A stretch of 64,000 nucleotides of DNA from NCBI RefSeq assembly GCF_002153425.1, contig NZ_KZ119600.1:1-64000 (forward strand), read 5' to 3'. Source of the DNA: Litchfieldia alkalitelluris. GTDB taxonomy: Bacteria; Bacillota; Bacilli; Bacillales; Salisediminibacteriaceae. The first letter of the stretch is position 1. The number at the start of each line of letters is the position of its first letter. Shown piece by piece: positions 12,355-23,325 of the stretch. The notes under the pieces were generated by a model. That model searched no databases and had not been told where the DNA came from. It saw nothing but the letters and a program-made list of their open reading frames with translations. The position numbers and the translations under genes were made by a program.

Positions 12355-13411
12355 TACAGGTTTTATGAACGACGTTTTACAGCTAGTATCCCCAGGTACA
12401 CCACTCCGTGAAGGCATTGATAATGTACTTCGTGCTAAAACTGGTGGACTTATTGTACTGGGGTATACGAATGAAATGATGGAAATTGTTGATGGTGGAT
12501 TCTTTATTAACTGCGAGTTTTCACCTGCATACTTGTATGAACTGGCGAAGATGGATGGGGCAATTATATTAAGTGAAAATGCGGATAAAATTTTATATGC
12601 GAATACACAGCTAGTACCGAATAATGCAATTGAATCAACAGAAACGGGTATTCGTCACAGGACTGCGCAACGTGTCGCAAGGCAGACGGGTAACCTAGTT
12701 ATCTCTATCTCACAGCGTAGAAATGTTATCACTCTTTATCAAGGTGAATATCGTTACGCATTAAAAGACATCGGCGTTATTTTAACAAAGGCCAATCAAG
12801 CGATTCAAACGTTAGAGAAGTATAAATCTGTTTTAGATCAGGGAATTACAAACCTAGGGGCATTGGAGTTTGAAGAGCTTGTTACGTTCCATGAGGTATC
12901 TCAGGTGATGCATCGGGTGGAAATGGTTCTTAGAATTAAAAGTGAGATCCTTAACTATGTGAATGAATTAGGGAATGAAGGGCGACTTATTTCGATGCAG
13001 TTAGAAGAACTTGTTTCAAATGTTGAAAAAGAAGCAGTATTACTTATTAGTGATTATATGAAAGATAAATCGAGTGATCCAGTGCAACTTTTAAAGAGGT
13101 TAATACGTCTGTCTAGTGAAGAACTTTTAGACGACCAAGTGATTGTTAAGCTTCTTGGCTATAATAAAAATACGAATTTATCAGAATTTGCTATCTGTCC
13201 AAGAGGATATCGCATCCTGCATAAAATCCCGAGAATCCCAGCCCATGTAGTGGAGAATCTTATTGAGAAATACGAGGATCTACCTCATATTATGAGAGCT
13301 TCCATTGAAGACTTGGATGAAGTAGACGGGATTGGGGAAGCTAGAGCGAGAAAGATAAAAGAAGGACTTACAAGAATTCAAGAACAGTTATTTATCGATC
13401 GTCATATATAA
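12326..13411 (+). CDS. disA: DisA, DNA-integrity scanning diadenylate cyclase
   Basis: 361 aa. N-terminal DAC domain with the DGA (77-79) and RHRTA (110-114) motifs that bind ATP and make c-di-AMP; a helical linker; and a C-terminal helix-hairpin-helix domain (about 318-345, [11 protein letters not shown]) that binds branched DNA. It links genome integrity to c-di-AMP levels before sporulation. GTG start at 12326 with AGGAGG eight bases upstream, inside the end of radA, implying translational coupling. Confidence 0.97.
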   Translation: MDHHQDSNYDTGFMNDVLQLVSPGTPLREGIDNVLRAKTGGLIVLGYTNEMMEIVDGGFFINCEFSPAYLYELAKMDGAIILSENADKILYANTQLVPNNAIESTETGIRHRTAQRVARQTGNLVISISQRRNVITLYQGEYRYALKDIGVILTKANQAIQTLEKYKSVLDQGITNLGALEFEELVTFHEVSQVMHRVEMVLRIKSEILNYVNELGNEGRLISMQLEELVSNVEKEAVLLISDYMKDKSSDPVQLLKRLIRLSSEELLDDQVIVKLLGYNKNTNLSEFAICPRGYRILHKIPRIPAHVVENLIEKYEDLPHIMRASIEDLDEVDGIGEARARKIKEGLTRIQEQLFIDRHI

Positions 13412-13431
13412 ATGTCAAAAAAAATCGCCCC

Positions 13432-13460
13432 TTGACGAAAAATATATTTAATTATATAAT
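13432..13460 (+). promoter_or_regulatory. promoter for yacL
   Basis: TTGACG (13432-13437), 17-bp spacer, TATAAT (13455-13460), very near the sigma-A consensus. It lies 20 bp after disA and would start transcription near 13467, giving yacL and the isoprenoid genes a promoter independent of the CtsR operon. Confidence 0.8.
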
Positions 13461-13608
13461 AAAGAATTTTACGAAATTGACAACTTTTAGTCCGTTTGGT
13501 AAGGTGAGATTATTCAAAATCCAATAAGTTTGTAATTTTTTGTGATTTTGCTAGATCTACGTTTGATTTAAAAATAATTGTCTATAATGGTAAAAGGAGG
13601 TGAAGTGG

Positions 13609-14715
13609 ATGCTTCGAAGAATTGTACAACTATTTATATTGCTCATCGGTGGTACAGTAGGTTTTATATTTTTACCTGATTTAATTGAACTATTAAATAT
13701 AGGAGACAGCCCTCAGTGGTTAACTAACTCTTATATTGGCGCGGTTTTAGGTGCACTTATTTTATTTTTCTCTACTTTTTGGCTTGTGGATGATATTGTA
13801 GGGTTGATCCGCTTGGTCGAGGAGACATTAGTGAAAGCCCCAGTTACAGATCTGCTTTTTGGAACGATGGGTCTTGGAATGGGTCTTTTAATTGCATATT
13901 TATTGAGCCTGCCTGTTGCTGAAATGCAAATTCAGGTAATTAGTACAATCCTACCACTTTTTATAACGATATTATTAGGGTATTTAGGTTTCCAAGTTGG
14001 TTTTAAGAAAAGAGATGAATTGGTTAACTTATTCCCAATAGGAAATAAAGTAACTCTAAAAGAAAAGAAGAAAATGTACATGGAAAATGACGGAAGTGAA
14101 GTCTCCGGTACGTTAAAAATATTAGATACGAGTGTTATTATAGATGGACGAATTGCAGATATTTGCCAAACTGGTTTTCTTGAAGGGACATTAATGATTC
14201 CAGAGTTTGTACTGGAGGAGTTACAGCATATTGCAGATTCTTCAGATGTACTAAAAAGGAACCGTGGTCGACGTGGTCTAGATATCTTAAATAAAATTCA
14301 GAAGGAACTCCCAGTAAATGTAGAAATATATGAGGGAGACTTTGAGGATATTCAGGAAGTTGATAGTAAGCTTGTAAAACTAGCCAAGTTATTAGATGGA
14401 TATGTCGTTACAAATGATTTTAACTTGAATAAAGTTTGTGATTTACAAGGTGTTTCCGTCTTAAATATTAATGACTTAGCAAATGCCGTTAAACCTGTCG
14501 TTTTGCCTGGTGAAGAAATGGACGTTCAGGTCATTAAAGATGGAAAAGAGCAAAATCAAGGTATTGCCTATTTGGACGACGGAACAATGATTGTTGTTGA
14601 AGAAGGTCGTAACTATATTGGAAAACAAATTGAAGTTGTCGTTACGAGTGTTTTACAAACATCAGCTGGAAGAATGATTTTCGCTAAACCTAAGTTACTA
14701 GAAAAAGCGCTCTAA
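13609..14715 (+). CDS. yacL: YacL, membrane-anchored PIN-TRAM protein
   Basis: 368 aa. About four N-terminal membrane helices (residues 1-130), then a PIN nuclease-type domain beginning at [10 protein letters not shown] (about 172) with several acidic residues for metal binding (for example VTNDFNLN), and a C-terminal TRAM RNA-binding domain. Likely a membrane-tethered ribonuclease; the substrate is not established. ATG 13609 is chosen because AAAGGAGG at 13593-13600 is well spaced for it; the upstream GTG overlaps the ribosome-binding site. Confidence 0.9.
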   Translation: MLRRIVQLFILLIGGTVGFIFLPDLIELLNIGDSPQWLTNSYIGAVLGALILFFSTFWLVDDIVGLIRLVEETLVKAPVTDLLFGTMGLGMGLLIAYLLSLPVAEMQIQVISTILPLFITILLGYLGFQVGFKKRDELVNLFPIGNKVTLKEKKKMYMENDGSEVSGTLKILDTSVIIDGRIADICQTGFLEGTLMIPEFVLEELQHIADSSDVLKRNRGRRGLDILNKIQKELPVNVEIYEGDFEDIQEVDSKLVKLAKLLDGYVVTNDFNLNKVCDLQGVSVLNINDLANAVKPVVLPGEEMDVQVIKDGKEQNQGIAYLDDGTMIVVEEGRNYIGKQIEVVVTSVLQTSAGRMIFAKPKLLEKAL

Positions 14716-14801
14716 TTTTTGTATTATATAAAAAGATTCTATTTAGTTTAGCACGATGGAAGTAGATATAAAAATAGGCTTTAATACGAAGGAAGATACG
14801 C

Positions 14802-15497
14802 ATGGAGAAGTATAAGGTTGTCATTCCAGCTGCAGGCCAAGGGAAACGTATGAAGGCCGGCAAAAATAAACAGTTCTTACTATTGGATCAAGTTCCCCTC
14901 CTCATTCACACAATCCTTGTGTTTGAGGAGGATATTCTATGTGACGGAATAATATTGGTAATCAATAAAGATGAATTTGATGATGTGAAACAGCTACTAT
15001 TAGAGTTTGGAATAAAAAAGGTCGAAAAGCTTGTAGTAGGTGGAAAAGAAAGACAACAGAGTGTTTATGAAGGATTAAAAAGTATTGAAGGAGATCCTAT
15101 TGTGCTCGTTCATGATGGGGCGAGACCATTTATCCAGATAGATAAAATACATAAACTAGTAAGTGCGTTTATTAAAAATGGATCTGCAACTATTGGTACA
15201 CCAGTCAAGGATACCATCAAAGAAGTGGTAGATGGAAAAGCAACGAAAACAGTGGATCGCTCTCGCTTGTGGGCTATACAAACACCACAAGCTTTTCGTC
15301 ATTCACAAATATACAGAGCTCACCAAACGGCAGAAAGTAATAATTATTTTGGTACGGACGATGCTTCTATTATGGAGTATATTGGGGAGTCAGTATATAT
15401 TGTTGAAGGAGATTATGAAAACATAAAAATTACGACGCCAGAAGATTTATTGTTTGGTGAAGCGATCATAGGGAAACGAAAGGGTGAATTTAAATGA
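14802..15497 (+). CDS. ispD: IspD, 2-C-methylerythritol-4-P cytidylyltransferase
   Basis: 231 aa. N-terminal nucleotide-binding loop [17 protein letters not shown] (9-25) and conserved VHDGARPF near 102. Third step of the MEP pathway to isoprenoid precursors, making CDP-ME from MEP and CTP. Its stop overlaps the ispF start, so the two consecutive-pathway enzymes are translationally coupled. Confidence 0.97.
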   Translation: MEKYKVVIPAAGQGKRMKAGKNKQFLLLDQVPLLIHTILVFEEDILCDGIILVINKDEFDDVKQLLLEFGIKKVEKLVVGGKERQQSVYEGLKSIEGDPIVLVHDGARPFIQIDKIHKLVSAFIKNGSATIGTPVKDTIKEVVDGKATKTVDRSRLWAIQTPQAFRHSQIYRAHQTAESNNYFGTDDASIMEYIGESVYIVEGDYENIKITTPEDLLFGEAIIGKRKGEFK

Positions 15498-15970
15498 TGC
15501 GGATTGGACAAGGATTTGATGTTCATGCATTAGTGGAAGGAAGACCTCTGATCATTGGTGGAATAACGATTCCTCATGAAAAAGGATTATTAGGACACTC
15601 CGATGCTGATGTATTATTACATACGATTGCAGATGCCTGTTTGGGTGCAATAGGAGAAGGGGACATAGGTAAGCATTTTCCTGATACGGACCCTGAATTC
15701 AAAGATGCAGATTCTGCAAAACTATTATCACATGTCTGGGGTATAGTAAAAGAAAAAGGATATAAGCTTGGAAATGTGGATTGTACAATCATGGCCCAAA
15801 GACCAAAGATGGCACCGCATATTGAAAAGATGAAGCAGCGTATTGCAGAACTACTGGAAGGACAAGCTTCTCAAGTGAATGTGAAAGCTACTACCACAGA
15901 AAAGTTAGGTTTTACAGGAAGAGAAGAAGGAATTGCCTCCATGGCCGTAGTATTGTTGATTGCAGAGTAG
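15494..15970 (+). CDS. ispF: IspF, MECDP synthase
   Basis: 158 aa (ATG 15494) or 157 aa from ATG 15497, which aligns better with relatives. Metal-binding GQGFDVH at the N-terminus, [10 protein letters not shown] (about 34-43), and the C-terminal [12 protein letters not shown] motif. Cyclises CDP-ME 2-phosphate to MEcPP in the MEP pathway. Overlaps ispD by four bases. Confidence 0.97.
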   Translation: MMRIGQGFDVHALVEGRPLIIGGITIPHEKGLLGHSDADVLLHTIADACLGAIGEGDIGKHFPDTDPEFKDADSAKLLSHVWGIVKEKGYKLGNVDCTIMAQRPKMAPHIEKMKQRIAELLEGQASQVNVKATTTEKLGFTGREEGIASMAVVLLIAE

Positions 15971-16081
15971 CATTATTTTAAAATTAACGATATGTAGATT
16001 CCTTGCCTAAGTAAAAATCAATTATTTGAAGCGAAAAATCAATGAAACAAAATAGAACAAATGAATGGAAGGTGTCATACT

Positions 16082-17536
16082 ATGACTCAACAAGTACGTG
16101 TAAGATTTGCTCCGAGTCCAACTGGTCACTTGCATATAGGTGGAGCAAGATCAGCCCTATTTAATTATTTATTTGCGAAAAACCAAGGTGGAAAATTTGT
16201 CCTACGGATTGAAGATACAGACCAAGCTCGAAATGTTGACACTGCAACGGAAAAATTGATGGATAGTCTACGTTGGTTAGGTCTTGATTGGGATGAGAGT
16301 GTAGATATTGGTGGTCCCCACGCTCCCTATAAAAGCATGGATCGCCTAGATATATATAATAAATTTATCCAACAATTAATAGATTCAGGAAAAGCATACC
16401 ATTGCTATATGACTGAAGAAGAGCTTGAAGCGGAACGTGAGGAACAAAGAGCTAAAGGCGAAACACCTAAATATAGTGGACGTGATCGCGACTTAACACC
16501 AGAACAAAAGGCTACCTACGAAAATGAAGGAAGAAAGCCTGTAGTTCGTTTTCGAGTACCAGAAAATCAAACTGTTTTGGTTAATGACATAGTCAGGGGA
16601 GAAGTTACTTTTGAAACGGAGGGCATAGGTGATTTTGTTATTGCCCGAAAAGATGGCATCCCGACTTATAACTTTGCAGTAGTAGTTGATGATCACTTGA
16701 TGGAAATTTCCCATGTTATCCGTGGGGAAGAGCATTTATCAAATGCGCCAAGACAGGTGCTACTTTTTGAAGCGTTAGGTTGGAAAGCTCCGATCTTTGC
16801 CCATGCTTCCTTAATTTTAAATGAAGATCGTCAAAAGATGAGTAAGCGGGATGAATCCATCATTCAATTTGTGGAGCAATATAAAGAATTAGGTTATATG
16901 CCTGAAGCTATCGTCAATTTCATAGCTTTACTAGGGTGGTCACCAGGTGGAGAAGAAGAGATTCTAAGCCTGGACGAATTAGTAAAGCAATTTAGTCTAG
17001 AGCGTGTCATTAAGGCGCCTGCAGTTTTTGATACGAAAAAGCTAGCTTGGATGAATAACCAATATATGAAGGAAGCTGATGTTGATCGGGTCGTTGATCT
17101 CGCCCTGCCCCATTTAATTAAGGCTGGTAAGTTACCAGAAGATATGGATGGAGAAGAGCGCCAGTGGGCCCACGAGTTAATTGCCCTTCATCAAGAAAAG
17201 TTGAGTTATGGCGCAGAGATTGTTGAGTTAACAGAGTTGTTCTTCAAAGCAGATATCGATTATAATGAGGAAGCAAACGAAGTACTTGGAGAAGAGCAAG
17301 TCCCTGAAGTAATAAAAGTTTTCAAAGAAAAGGTTGATGCACTTGAAACCTTCTCTGCAGCGGAAGTGAAACAATCGATTAAAGCTGTTCAGAAAGAAAC
17401 TGGCCATAAAGGAAAGAAACTCTTTATGCCAATTCGTGTAGCGACTACAGGACAGACACAAGGTCCTGACTTGCCACAGGCAATTTCACTACTAGGAAAA
17501 GAAGTCGTGTCAAGTCGCTTAGGAAAACTTATATAA
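16082..17536 (+). CDS. gltX: Glutamyl-tRNA synthetase
   Basis: 484 aa class I synthetase with the HIGH-type motif HLHIG (16-20) and KMSKR (252-256). Charges tRNA-Glu; in Bacillus the enzyme also mischarges tRNA-Gln, corrected by GatCAB. ATG 16082 has GGAAGGTG upstream and gives the usual [13 protein letters not shown] beginning; the ATG at 16061 is rejected. It stands before the cysteine T-box, so it is not under that control. Confidence 0.97.
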   Translation: MTQQVRVRFAPSPTGHLHIGGARSALFNYLFAKNQGGKFVLRIEDTDQARNVDTATEKLMDSLRWLGLDWDESVDIGGPHAPYKSMDRLDIYNKFIQQLIDSGKAYHCYMTEEELEAEREEQRAKGETPKYSGRDRDLTPEQKATYENEGRKPVVRFRVPENQTVLVNDIVRGEVTFETEGIGDFVIARKDGIPTYNFAVVVDDHLMEISHVIRGEEHLSNAPRQVLLFEALGWKAPIFAHASLILNEDRQKMSKRDESIIQFVEQYKELGYMPEAIVNFIALLGWSPGGEEEILSLDELVKQFSLERVIKAPAVFDTKKLAWMNNQYMKEADVDRVVDLALPHLIKAGKLPEDMDGEERQWAHELIALHQEKLSYGAEIVELTELFFKADIDYNEEANEVLGEEQVPEVIKVFKEKVDALETFSAAEVKQSIKAVQKETGHKGKKLFMPIRVATTGQTQGPDLPQAISLLGKEVVSSRLGKLI

Positions 17537-17543
17537 GTGTAAG

Positions 17544-17572
17544 TGTAACATCTTTCTCTAGTGTGCTATAAT
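17544..17572 (+). promoter_or_regulatory. promoter of the cysE T-box transcript
   Basis: A perfect TATAAT is at 17567-17572. The candidate -35 at 17544-17549 (TGTAAC, 17-bp spacer) is weak. Transcription would begin near 17579, directly before the T-box leader. Confidence 0.55.
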
Positions 17573-17578
17573 GTGACC

Positions 17579-17907
17579 ACAAGTAAGCGGGCAGAAGCGG
17601 TTAGGCTAACTGTCCAATATAGATGAACGTTGAAGAGGAAAAGTAGATTAAGTTTTTATTCCTTACCAGAGAGAGCTGTCATCGGCTGAAAACAGCTTAA
17701 GGTATCCTTAGTCGAAATGCACCTCAGAGTCCTATGCAGAAACACTGAGTATGTATAGGCGGTGGGAACCGTTAAGATCCTTGAAGTGGAACGATATTTC
17801 CTAGGCACGTAATAACTTTTTTAAGCTATGGCAAATCGTTCAAACAGAGTGGAACCACGTATTAACAAGCGTCTCTGTGTCAAATGACACAGTGGCGCTT
17901 TTTTCTT
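17579..17907 (+). promoter_or_regulatory. T-box riboswitch, tRNA-Cys
   Basis: Complete T-box leader. Stem I carries AGAGAGCTG and a specifier loop GAAA-TGC-ACC with codon TGC (Cys) at 17718-17720. The T-box AGAGTGGAACCACG is at 17847-17860; its TGGA pairs with the UCCA end of tRNA-Cys, which fits the U discriminator. A terminator stem (about 17868-17899, core CTGTGTCA / TGACACAG) ends in a T-run. Uncharged tRNA-Cys should favour the antiterminator and turn on cysE and cysS. Confidence 0.92.
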
Positions 17908-17986
17908 TGGCGGGCACGCCCGCGGCAAGGATTGCCTATTCTTATATATCTCCATATTTGCATTTAAGGGGAGGAGGGGTTGGAAC

Positions 17987-18637
17987 ATGTTTAAAACATT
18001 AAAAAATGATATTGATGTCGTGTTGGAGCAAGATCCTGCGGCTCGTACTAGAATAGAAGTGGTGATGAACTACTCGGGGCTTCACGCCATTTGGTTTCAT
18101 CGTTTTTCCCATTGGTTATGGAAAAAGAAACTTTATTTTATTGCACGCTTCTTTTCACAAATTGGAAGGTTTTTAACTGGGATAGAGATACACCCAGGTG
18201 CTAGAATCGGTCAAAGACTTTTTATCGACCATGGTATGGGTGTTGTGATTGGGGAAACCTGTGAAATAGGTGATAATGTTACTATCTATCAAGGGGTTAC
18301 CCTTGGTGGAACGGGTAAAGAAAAGGGGAAAAGACACCCTACTGTGGAAGATAATGTGCTCATTGCATCTGGTGCAAAGGTGTTAGGGTCCATGACTATT
18401 GGTAAGAACTCTCGGATTGGTGCGGGATCAGTTGTTTTAAAGGAGGTCCCCCCTAATTCAACAGTTGTGGGAATTCCTGGTCGAGTAGTGGTTCAGGACG
18501 GTGTGAAAGTAGAGCATCAGTTAGACCATAGTAATTTACCAGATCCAATTTCAGATAAATTCCGTGAGTTAGAAGAAGAATTATTCCGTTTGAAGGAAGA
18601 AATAAAAGAACTTAGAAGCGATAAAGTGAATAAGTAA
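17987..18637 (+). CDS. cysE: CysE, serine O-acetyltransferase
   Basis: 216 aa with an N-terminal helical region and a left-handed beta-helix of hexapeptide repeats (about 65-170, e.g. IGARIG-like turns and [14 protein letters not shown]). Acetylates serine from acetyl-CoA, the first step to cysteine. ATG preceded by GGGGAGGAGGGG. First gene after the cysteine T-box, followed by cysS. Confidence 0.97.
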   Translation: MFKTLKNDIDVVLEQDPAARTRIEVVMNYSGLHAIWFHRFSHWLWKKKLYFIARFFSQIGRFLTGIEIHPGARIGQRLFIDHGMGVVIGETCEIGDNVTIYQGVTLGGTGKEKGKRHPTVEDNVLIASGAKVLGSMTIGKNSRIGAGSVVLKEVPPNSTVVGIPGRVVVQDGVKVEHQLDHSNLPDPISDKFRELEEELFRLKEEIKELRSDKVNK

Positions 18638-18670
18638 TTATTGGTTAGACGAAAAAGGGAGGATGTATTG

Positions 18671-20071
18671 ATGAGCATTAAAATGTACAATACACTGACG
18701 CGAAAAATAGAACAATTTAAACCCCTAGAAGAGGGTAAAGTAAAGATGTATGTATGCGGACCAACCGTTTACAATTATATTCATATTGGAAATGCAAGGC
18801 CAGCGGTCGTTTTTGATATGGTTAGACGATATTTAGAATATCGTGGCTATGATGTAGAGTATATCTCAAACTTTACAGATGTAGATGATAAAATTATTAA
18901 AGCGGCTAATGAAATGGGTGAGGATGTTAAAACCATTTCTGAAAAGTTTATTAAGGCGTATCATGAAGACACTGGGGCATTAGGTGTAAAGACGGCAGAT
19001 AAACATCCTACAGTGACGGAAACAATGCCAGAAATCATTAGTTTTATTGAGAGATTAGTCGATAAGGGCTATGCCTATGAGTCGCAAGGAGATGTATACT
19101 TCCGTACGAGGAAGTTTGATGACTACGGTAAGCTTTCTCATCAATCCATTGACGACTTACAGCTAGGAACAAGAATTGAAGTAGGTGAGAAAAAGGAAGA
19201 TCCACTAGACTTTGTTCTATGGAAAAGCGCTAAGCCAGGTGAAATATATTGGAATAGTCCTTGGGGAAATGGACGCCCAGGGTGGCATATTGAATGCTCA
19301 GCAATGGTAAAAAAGTATTTAGGAGATACTATTGACATTCATGCAGGGGGTCAAGACCTCTCCTTTCCCCATCATGAAAATGAAATTGCACAATCTGAAG
19401 CATTAAATGAAAAACAAATGGCAAACTATTGGCTCCATAATGGTTATATTAATATAGATAATGAAAAAATGTCTAAGTCACTAGGAAATTTTATTCTAGT
19501 TCATGATATCATCAAAAAATTTGATCCGAATGTAGTGAGGTTTTTTATCGTTAATGCCCATTACCGTAGTCCAATTAATTTTAGTGATGAACTTCTTAAT
19601 AGTTCAGAAAATGGATTAGAAAGAATAAAAACAACTTACGCTAATTTGCAGCACCGCTTAGATGAAACGGCAAATTTAGGCGAAGAAAAAGATAAGTGGA
19701 TTGATGAAATAGATTCGCATCATGATGCATTCATCAAAGAGATGGATAATGATTTTAATAGTGCTAACGCCGTAGCAGCGTTGTTTGAATTAGTTAAAAC
19801 TGCAAACCTTTATTTACGTGAAAAGCATACGCAAAAATCTGTTTTAGAATACTTTTTAAAGCGTATGGATGACATGGCTTACGTGCTAGGCATTAAGCTA
19901 ATAGAAGAAAAAGAACTTTTAGATGACGAAATAGATGGATTAATCCAAGAAAGAATAGAAGCAAGGAAAAACAGAGATTTTGCAAGAGCGGACGAAATAA
20001 GGGATTTATTGAAGGATAGAAATATTATCCTTGAAGATACACCACAAGGCACCCGTTGGAAGAGGGGTTAG
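18671..20071 (+). CDS. cysS: Cysteinyl-tRNA synthetase
   Basis: 466 aa class I synthetase: zinc ligand Cys29, HIGN motif (38-41), ECS and HHENE zinc-site residues in the middle, and KMSKS (266-270). ATG 18671 is spaced eight bases from GGGAGG; the upstream TTG extension is rejected. Shares the T-box leader with cysE, so cysteine synthesis and tRNA charging rise together. Confidence 0.97.
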   Translation: MSIKMYNTLTRKIEQFKPLEEGKVKMYVCGPTVYNYIHIGNARPAVVFDMVRRYLEYRGYDVEYISNFTDVDDKIIKAANEMGEDVKTISEKFIKAYHEDTGALGVKTADKHPTVTETMPEIISFIERLVDKGYAYESQGDVYFRTRKFDDYGKLSHQSIDDLQLGTRIEVGEKKEDPLDFVLWKSAKPGEIYWNSPWGNGRPGWHIECSAMVKKYLGDTIDIHAGGQDLSFPHHENEIAQSEALNEKQMANYWLHNGYINIDNEKMSKSLGNFILVHDIIKKFDPNVVRFFIVNAHYRSPINFSDELLNSSENGLERIKTTYANLQHRLDETANLGEEKDKWIDEIDSHHDAFIKEMDNDFNSANAVAALFELVKTANLYLREKHTQKSVLEYFLKRMDDMAYVLGIKLIEEKELLDDEIDGLIQERIEARKNRDFARADEIRDLLKDRNIILEDTPQGTRWKRG

Positions 20072-20073
20072 TT

Positions 20074-20505
20074 ATGAAACTTAATCAGACGATGAAAGAA
20101 CCTGAGCAGTTAAACGCCCTTGCTTTAGCGTATATGGGAGATGCGGTATTGGAAACTTACGTCCGATACCGTCTCATAGCAAGTGGACAAGTCCGCCCTA
20201 ATAAACTCCATAAAATTGCAACGAACTATGTATCTGCTAAGGCACAAGCAAAGGTGTTGCATCTATTTTTTGATCGCGGTGTATTATCTGAAGAGGAAAA
20301 AGCTGTAGCCCTAAGGGGAAGGAATGCCAAATCTGGTACAATTCCAAAAAATACAGATCATTCAACTTATCGATACAGCACTGCGTTTGAAGCATTAATA
20401 GGTTACTTGTATTTGGTGGAAAATAATGAACGTCTAGATGAACTTGTTGAACAAGCATTCAAAATTATTGAGGGGAAGGAGGGAGAAAATGGGTCAACAA
20501 CTTGA
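20074..20505 (+). CDS. mrnC: Mini-ribonuclease III
   Basis: 143 aa, consisting of only the RNase III catalytic domain ([12 protein letters not shown], catalytic Asp23) without a double-stranded RNA-binding domain, as expected for Mini-III. Matures both ends of 23S rRNA. The long stem flanking the 23S gene at 445-480 / 3541-3578 is its expected type of substrate. ATG 20074 follows GAGGGG two bases after the cysS stop. Overlaps rlmB by 17 bp. Confidence 0.95.
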   Translation: MKLNQTMKEPEQLNALALAYMGDAVLETYVRYRLIASGQVRPNKLHKIATNYVSAKAQAKVLHLFFDRGVLSEEEKAVALRGRNAKSGTIPKNTDHSTYRYSTAFEALIGYLYLVENNERLDELVEQAFKIIEGKEGENGSTT

Positions 20506-21241
20506 TTATATCATTGGTAAAAATCCTGTAATTGAGGTTTTGAAAGGGAAGCGTCCAATTAACAAGATCTGGATCTCTGAAGGTTCTCAACGGGGACAAA
20601 TGTCTACAGTTATGGAAATGGCAAAAAATGCACAAGTAAATGTCCAGTTCGTTCCAAAGGCAAAACTTGATCAGATGGTTGATGGTCAGCACCAAGGAGT
20701 GGTGGCACAGATCGCTGCGTATGAATATCAAGATATGTCTGTTCTTTTTAAAAAAGCAGAAGAGCGTAATGAAGCTCCCTTCTTTTTATTACTTGATGAA
20801 CTGGAAGACCCTCATAATTTAGGGTCAATCATCAGGACTGCTGATGCAGTAGGCGCTCACGGTGTAATTGTACCAAAGAGAAGGTCGGTTGGATTAACAT
20901 CCACTGTTGCGAAAGCTTCAGCAGGTGCAATTGAACACGTGCCAGTAGCAAGGGTAACAAACCTTGCTAGAACGATGGAAGATCTAAAGAAACAAGGCTT
21001 GTGGTTTGTCGGAACAGATGCTAAAGGTAAGGAAGATTACCGCGAAGTGGATCTGGACATGCCAGTCGCTTTAGTAATAGGTAGTGAAGGGAAGGGCATG
21101 AGCCGTTTAGTGAAGGAAAAGTGTGATTTCCTTGTAAGTATTCCTTTGGCTGGAAATGTTACTTCTTTAAATGCATCGGTTGCAGCTAGTCTTTTAATGT
21201 ATGAAGTTTATCGTCGTCGTCATCCCGTAGGAATGAAATAG
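20489..21241 (+). CDS. rlmB: RlmB-type 23S rRNA 2'-O-methyltransferase
   Basis: 250 aa. N-terminal substrate-binding domain (about 1-75), then a SPOUT methyltransferase fold with a trefoil knot: [27 protein letters not shown] and [16 protein letters not shown] motifs. Probably methylates G2251 of 23S rRNA. ATG 20489 follows GGAGGGAG; the upstream in-frame ATG lies inside mrnC. Ends directly before rae1. Confidence 0.93.
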   Translation: MGQQLDYIIGKNPVIEVLKGKRPINKIWISEGSQRGQMSTVMEMAKNAQVNVQFVPKAKLDQMVDGQHQGVVAQIAAYEYQDMSVLFKKAEERNEAPFFLLLDELEDPHNLGSIIRTADAVGAHGVIVPKRRSVGLTSTVAKASAGAIEHVPVARVTNLARTMEDLKKQGLWFVGTDAKGKEDYREVDLDMPVALVIGSEGKGMSRLVKEKCDFLVSIPLAGNVTSLNASVAASLLMYEVYRRRHPVGMK

Positions 21242-21754
21242 ATGAGACGCGTTTTACTTGTAGATGGATACAATATTATAGGGGACTGGCCAGAATTAAG
21301 AGAGCTACAAAAGAATGACTTGGAGAGTGCGAGGGACCTTCTCATTGAGGAAATGGCAGAGTACCAAGCGTATATGGGCATGGAGGTAATGATTATTTTT
21401 GATGCGCACATGGTACCTGGTTTAGGGAAAAAGTATCAAAACTATCGAATAAAGATCATTTATACAAGGGAAAAAGAAACTGCAGATGAAAAAATCGAAA
21501 AGCTATGCAGGGAGCTGAAAAGGGTCGATACTCAAATATACGTGGCCACGTCCGATTTTGTGGAGCAGCGTGTTATTTTTGCAAGTGGCGCTTATCGGAA
21601 ATCAGCTCGAGAGCTTCGTAATGAAGTGAAAGAAATGGAAAAAGATATTAAGAAAGATGTTATCAAAACAAAGAAGAAAAAGATAAAAACAAAATTACCA
21701 ATTACAGATGAGATGGCGGAAATTTTTGAAAAATGGCGTCGGGGTCAACATTGA
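21242..21754 (+). CDS. rae1: Rae1 (YacP), ribosome-associated endoribonuclease
   Basis: 170 aa NYN/PIN-like domain protein: LVDGYNIIGDWPEL at the start, FDAH and TADEKIEKL in the middle, ATSDFVEQ motif and a basic C-terminal tail ending EKWRRG. The B. subtilis homologue cleaves mRNAs in the ribosomal A site. No gap to rlmB (ATG directly after TAG). A terminator overlaps its 3' end. Confidence 0.93.
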   Translation: MRRVLLVDGYNIIGDWPELRELQKNDLESARDLLIEEMAEYQAYMGMEVMIIFDAHMVPGLGKKYQNYRIKIIYTREKETADEKIEKLCRELKRVDTQIYVATSDFVEQRVIFASGAYRKSARELRNEVKEMEKDIKKDVIKTKKKKIKTKLPITDEMAEIFEKWRRGQH

Positions 21755-21778
21755 TTACCTTGACGCCTTTGTTTTTTT
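21735..21778 (+). terminator. terminator after rae1
   Basis: Stem GGCGTC (21735-21740) / GACGCC (21762-21767) followed by TTTGTTTTTTTT. The 5' arm lies within the last codons of rae1. It ends the cysE-to-rae1 transcription unit before sigH. Confidence 0.75.
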
Positions 21779-21863
21779 TCTTGTATACTATTTCTATATT
21801 TAGACAATTCTATCATTGCTTATGTTATGCGCTTTCAAAAAGGTAGGGGTCGGAGGGATCGCG

Positions 21864-22517
21864 GTGTCCTTAAACATCATTGAGAATGGACTGCAAGCTA
21901 AATATGATGAGATGGAAGATGAAAGCCTCGTAGAATACGTGCGAGAAGGGGATAGTTCTGCGCTAGAATACTTGATAAATAAGTATAAGAACTTTGTCCG
22001 AGCGAAGGCAAGATCGTATTTTTTAATTGGTGCGGATCATGAAGATATTGTGCAGGAAGGGATGATTGGTTTATATAAGGCCATTCGAGACTTTAAAGGG
22101 GACAAGCTTTCTTCTTTTAAAGCATTTGCTGAACTGTGCATTACTAGACAAATTATTACGGCCATTAAAACGGCAACGAGACAAAAGCATATTCCTCTAA
22201 ATTCCTATGTTTCTTTAGACAAGCCTATTTATGATGAAGAATCGGATCGTACGTTGTTGGATGTCATTGTTGGTTCAAGGGTTAGTGATCCAGAGGAACT
22301 CTTGATTAATCAAGAGGAGTTTGATGATATTGAACTGAAAATGGGAGAAATATTAAGTGAGCTGGAACGGAAAGTGTTGATGCTTTATTTAGATGGAAGA
22401 AGCTATCAAGAAATTTCAGCTGATTTAAACCGCCATGTTAAGTCAATAGACAATGCTTTACAGCGGGTAAAACGAAAGCTGGAAAGGTATGTAGAATTAA
22501 AAGGGGTTAAACTATAA
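21864..22517 (+). CDS. sigH: Sigma-H, sporulation/transition-state sigma factor
   Basis: 217 aa sigma-70 family. Region 2 includes NFVRAKARSYFLIGADHEDIVQEGMIGL and region 4 the helix-turn-helix LDGRSYQEISADLNRHVKSI. Directs early sporulation and competence genes. GTG 21864 with CGGAGGGAT seven bases upstream is chosen over the ATG at 21816, which has no ribosome-binding site. Its presence suggests a spore former. Confidence 0.96.
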   Translation: MSLNIIENGLQAKYDEMEDESLVEYVREGDSSALEYLINKYKNFVRAKARSYFLIGADHEDIVQEGMIGLYKAIRDFKGDKLSSFKAFAELCITRQIITAIKTATRQKHIPLNSYVSLDKPIYDEESDRTLLDVIVGSRVSDPEELLINQEEFDDIELKMGEILSELERKVLMLYLDGRSYQEISADLNRHVKSIDNALQRVKRKLERYVELKGVKL

Positions 22518-22528
22518 CCAATGTACAA

Positions 22529-22554
22529 TGCTCCCAGTTGGGAGTATTTTACTT
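22529..22554 (+). terminator. putative sigH terminator
   Basis: Hairpin TGCTCCC-AGTT-GGGAGTA followed by TTTTACTTTTT, 12 nt after sigH. The stem is short (7 bp), so termination may be partial. Confidence 0.55.
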
Positions 22555-22636
22555 TTTAAATACACTAATATACATATTTTTAGACTACACTTATGAAAAC
22601 GGTAAAAATCGTCAACAATGAAGATTGCAGGAGTCA

Positions 22637-22664
22637 TTGACATAGAAGGAATCACTATGATAAG
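22637..22664 (+). promoter_or_regulatory. putative promoter for rpmG-secE-nusG
   Basis: Perfect -35 TTGACA at 22637-22642. The -10 is uncertain: GATAAG at 22659-22664 has a 16-bp spacer, while the better-looking TATGAT at 22656 is too close (13 bp). Confidence 0.4.
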
Positions 22665-22713
22665 TTTTAGGAGTATGTATGATTTCATCGTAAAGTAAAA
22701 AGGAGTATGGACG

Positions 22714-22863
22714 ATGTCTCAAAAAGTGGTCCTTGCATGTCACTATTGCAAATCACGTAATTATACAACGAATAAAACAGAACAAAATCGGACAACCCGT
22801 CTTGAGATAAAGAAATATTGTAATACTTGCGGAAAGCATACAGCACATGTTGAAACAAAATGA
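22714..22863 (+). CDS. rpmG: Ribosomal protein L33
   Basis: 49 aa small gene: [12 protein letters not shown] start, two CxxC pairs (Cys9/12 and Cys36/39) forming a zinc ribbon, and an HTAHVETK end. It is the zinc-binding form of L33. ATG spaced after AAAAAGGAG. As in Bacillus it precedes secE and nusG; the rpmG stop is 49 bp before the secE start. Confidence 0.95.
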   Translation: MSQKVVLACHYCKSRNYTTNKTEQNRTTRLEIKKYCNTCGKHTAHVETK

Positions 22864-22912
22864 CTCAATGTTCAATTCACACATATTGTTTATAAAACTG
22901 GAGGTGGCATTA

Positions 22913-23107
22913 GTGGCCAACGTAGTGAAAGGTTCAACTAAGTTTTTAAAAGATGTTTCTACAGAAATGAAGCGTGTATCCTGGCCTAAGCGTAAAGAGC
23001 TAGTAAGATATACAGCTGTTGTTATTGCAACTGTAACATTTATTGCAATTTTCTTTGCGATTACCGATTTAGGAATTTCTACTTTAATTCGTACAATATT
23101 GAACTAA
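22913..23107 (+). CDS. secE: SecE, preprotein translocase subunit
   Basis: 64 aa with a short basic amphipathic region (EMKRVSWPKRKEL, the conserved SecE motif) and one membrane helix (about 32-52). Partner of SecY (encoded at 51573-52865) in the export channel. GTG 22913 lies five bases after GGAGGTGG; the longer ATG frame overlaps rpmG and is rejected. Confidence 0.95.
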   Translation: MANVVKGSTKFLKDVSTEMKRVSWPKRKELVRYTAVVIATVTFIAIFFAITDLGISTLIRTILN

Positions 23108-23149
23108 TTTAATAGATATATTACGGCGAATGAAAATGAGTAACTTGAT

Positions 23150-23279
23150 AATTGAATGAACGGAAGGCTACGAGACTCCTGCGGGATCAAAGGCAGGGGT
23201 GAGACCCCGCAGATGCGAAGCATCGAGGAGGCTCACCAGCCGCCCGCGGAAAGCTAGTAGCCTGTAGTGAGTTCAATTA
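23150..23279 (+). repeat. dispersed GC-rich intergenic repeat, copy 1
   Basis: About 130 bp with terminal complementarity: AATTGAATGAAC with GTTCAATT, and AGGCTAC (23165-23171) with GTAGCCT (23257-23263). The core has GACTCCTGCGGGA, GAGGAGGCTCACC and GCCCGCGGAAAGC blocks. These blocks recur after rpoC (34826-34957) and in decayed form after rplL. It sits inside the secE-nusG gap of an essential operon without ending it (no T-run). Confidence 0.85.
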
Positions 23280-23325
23280 ACATTAGACTATTTTCACTGA
23301 AGCCTATAAAAAATGGTTTTTTAAT

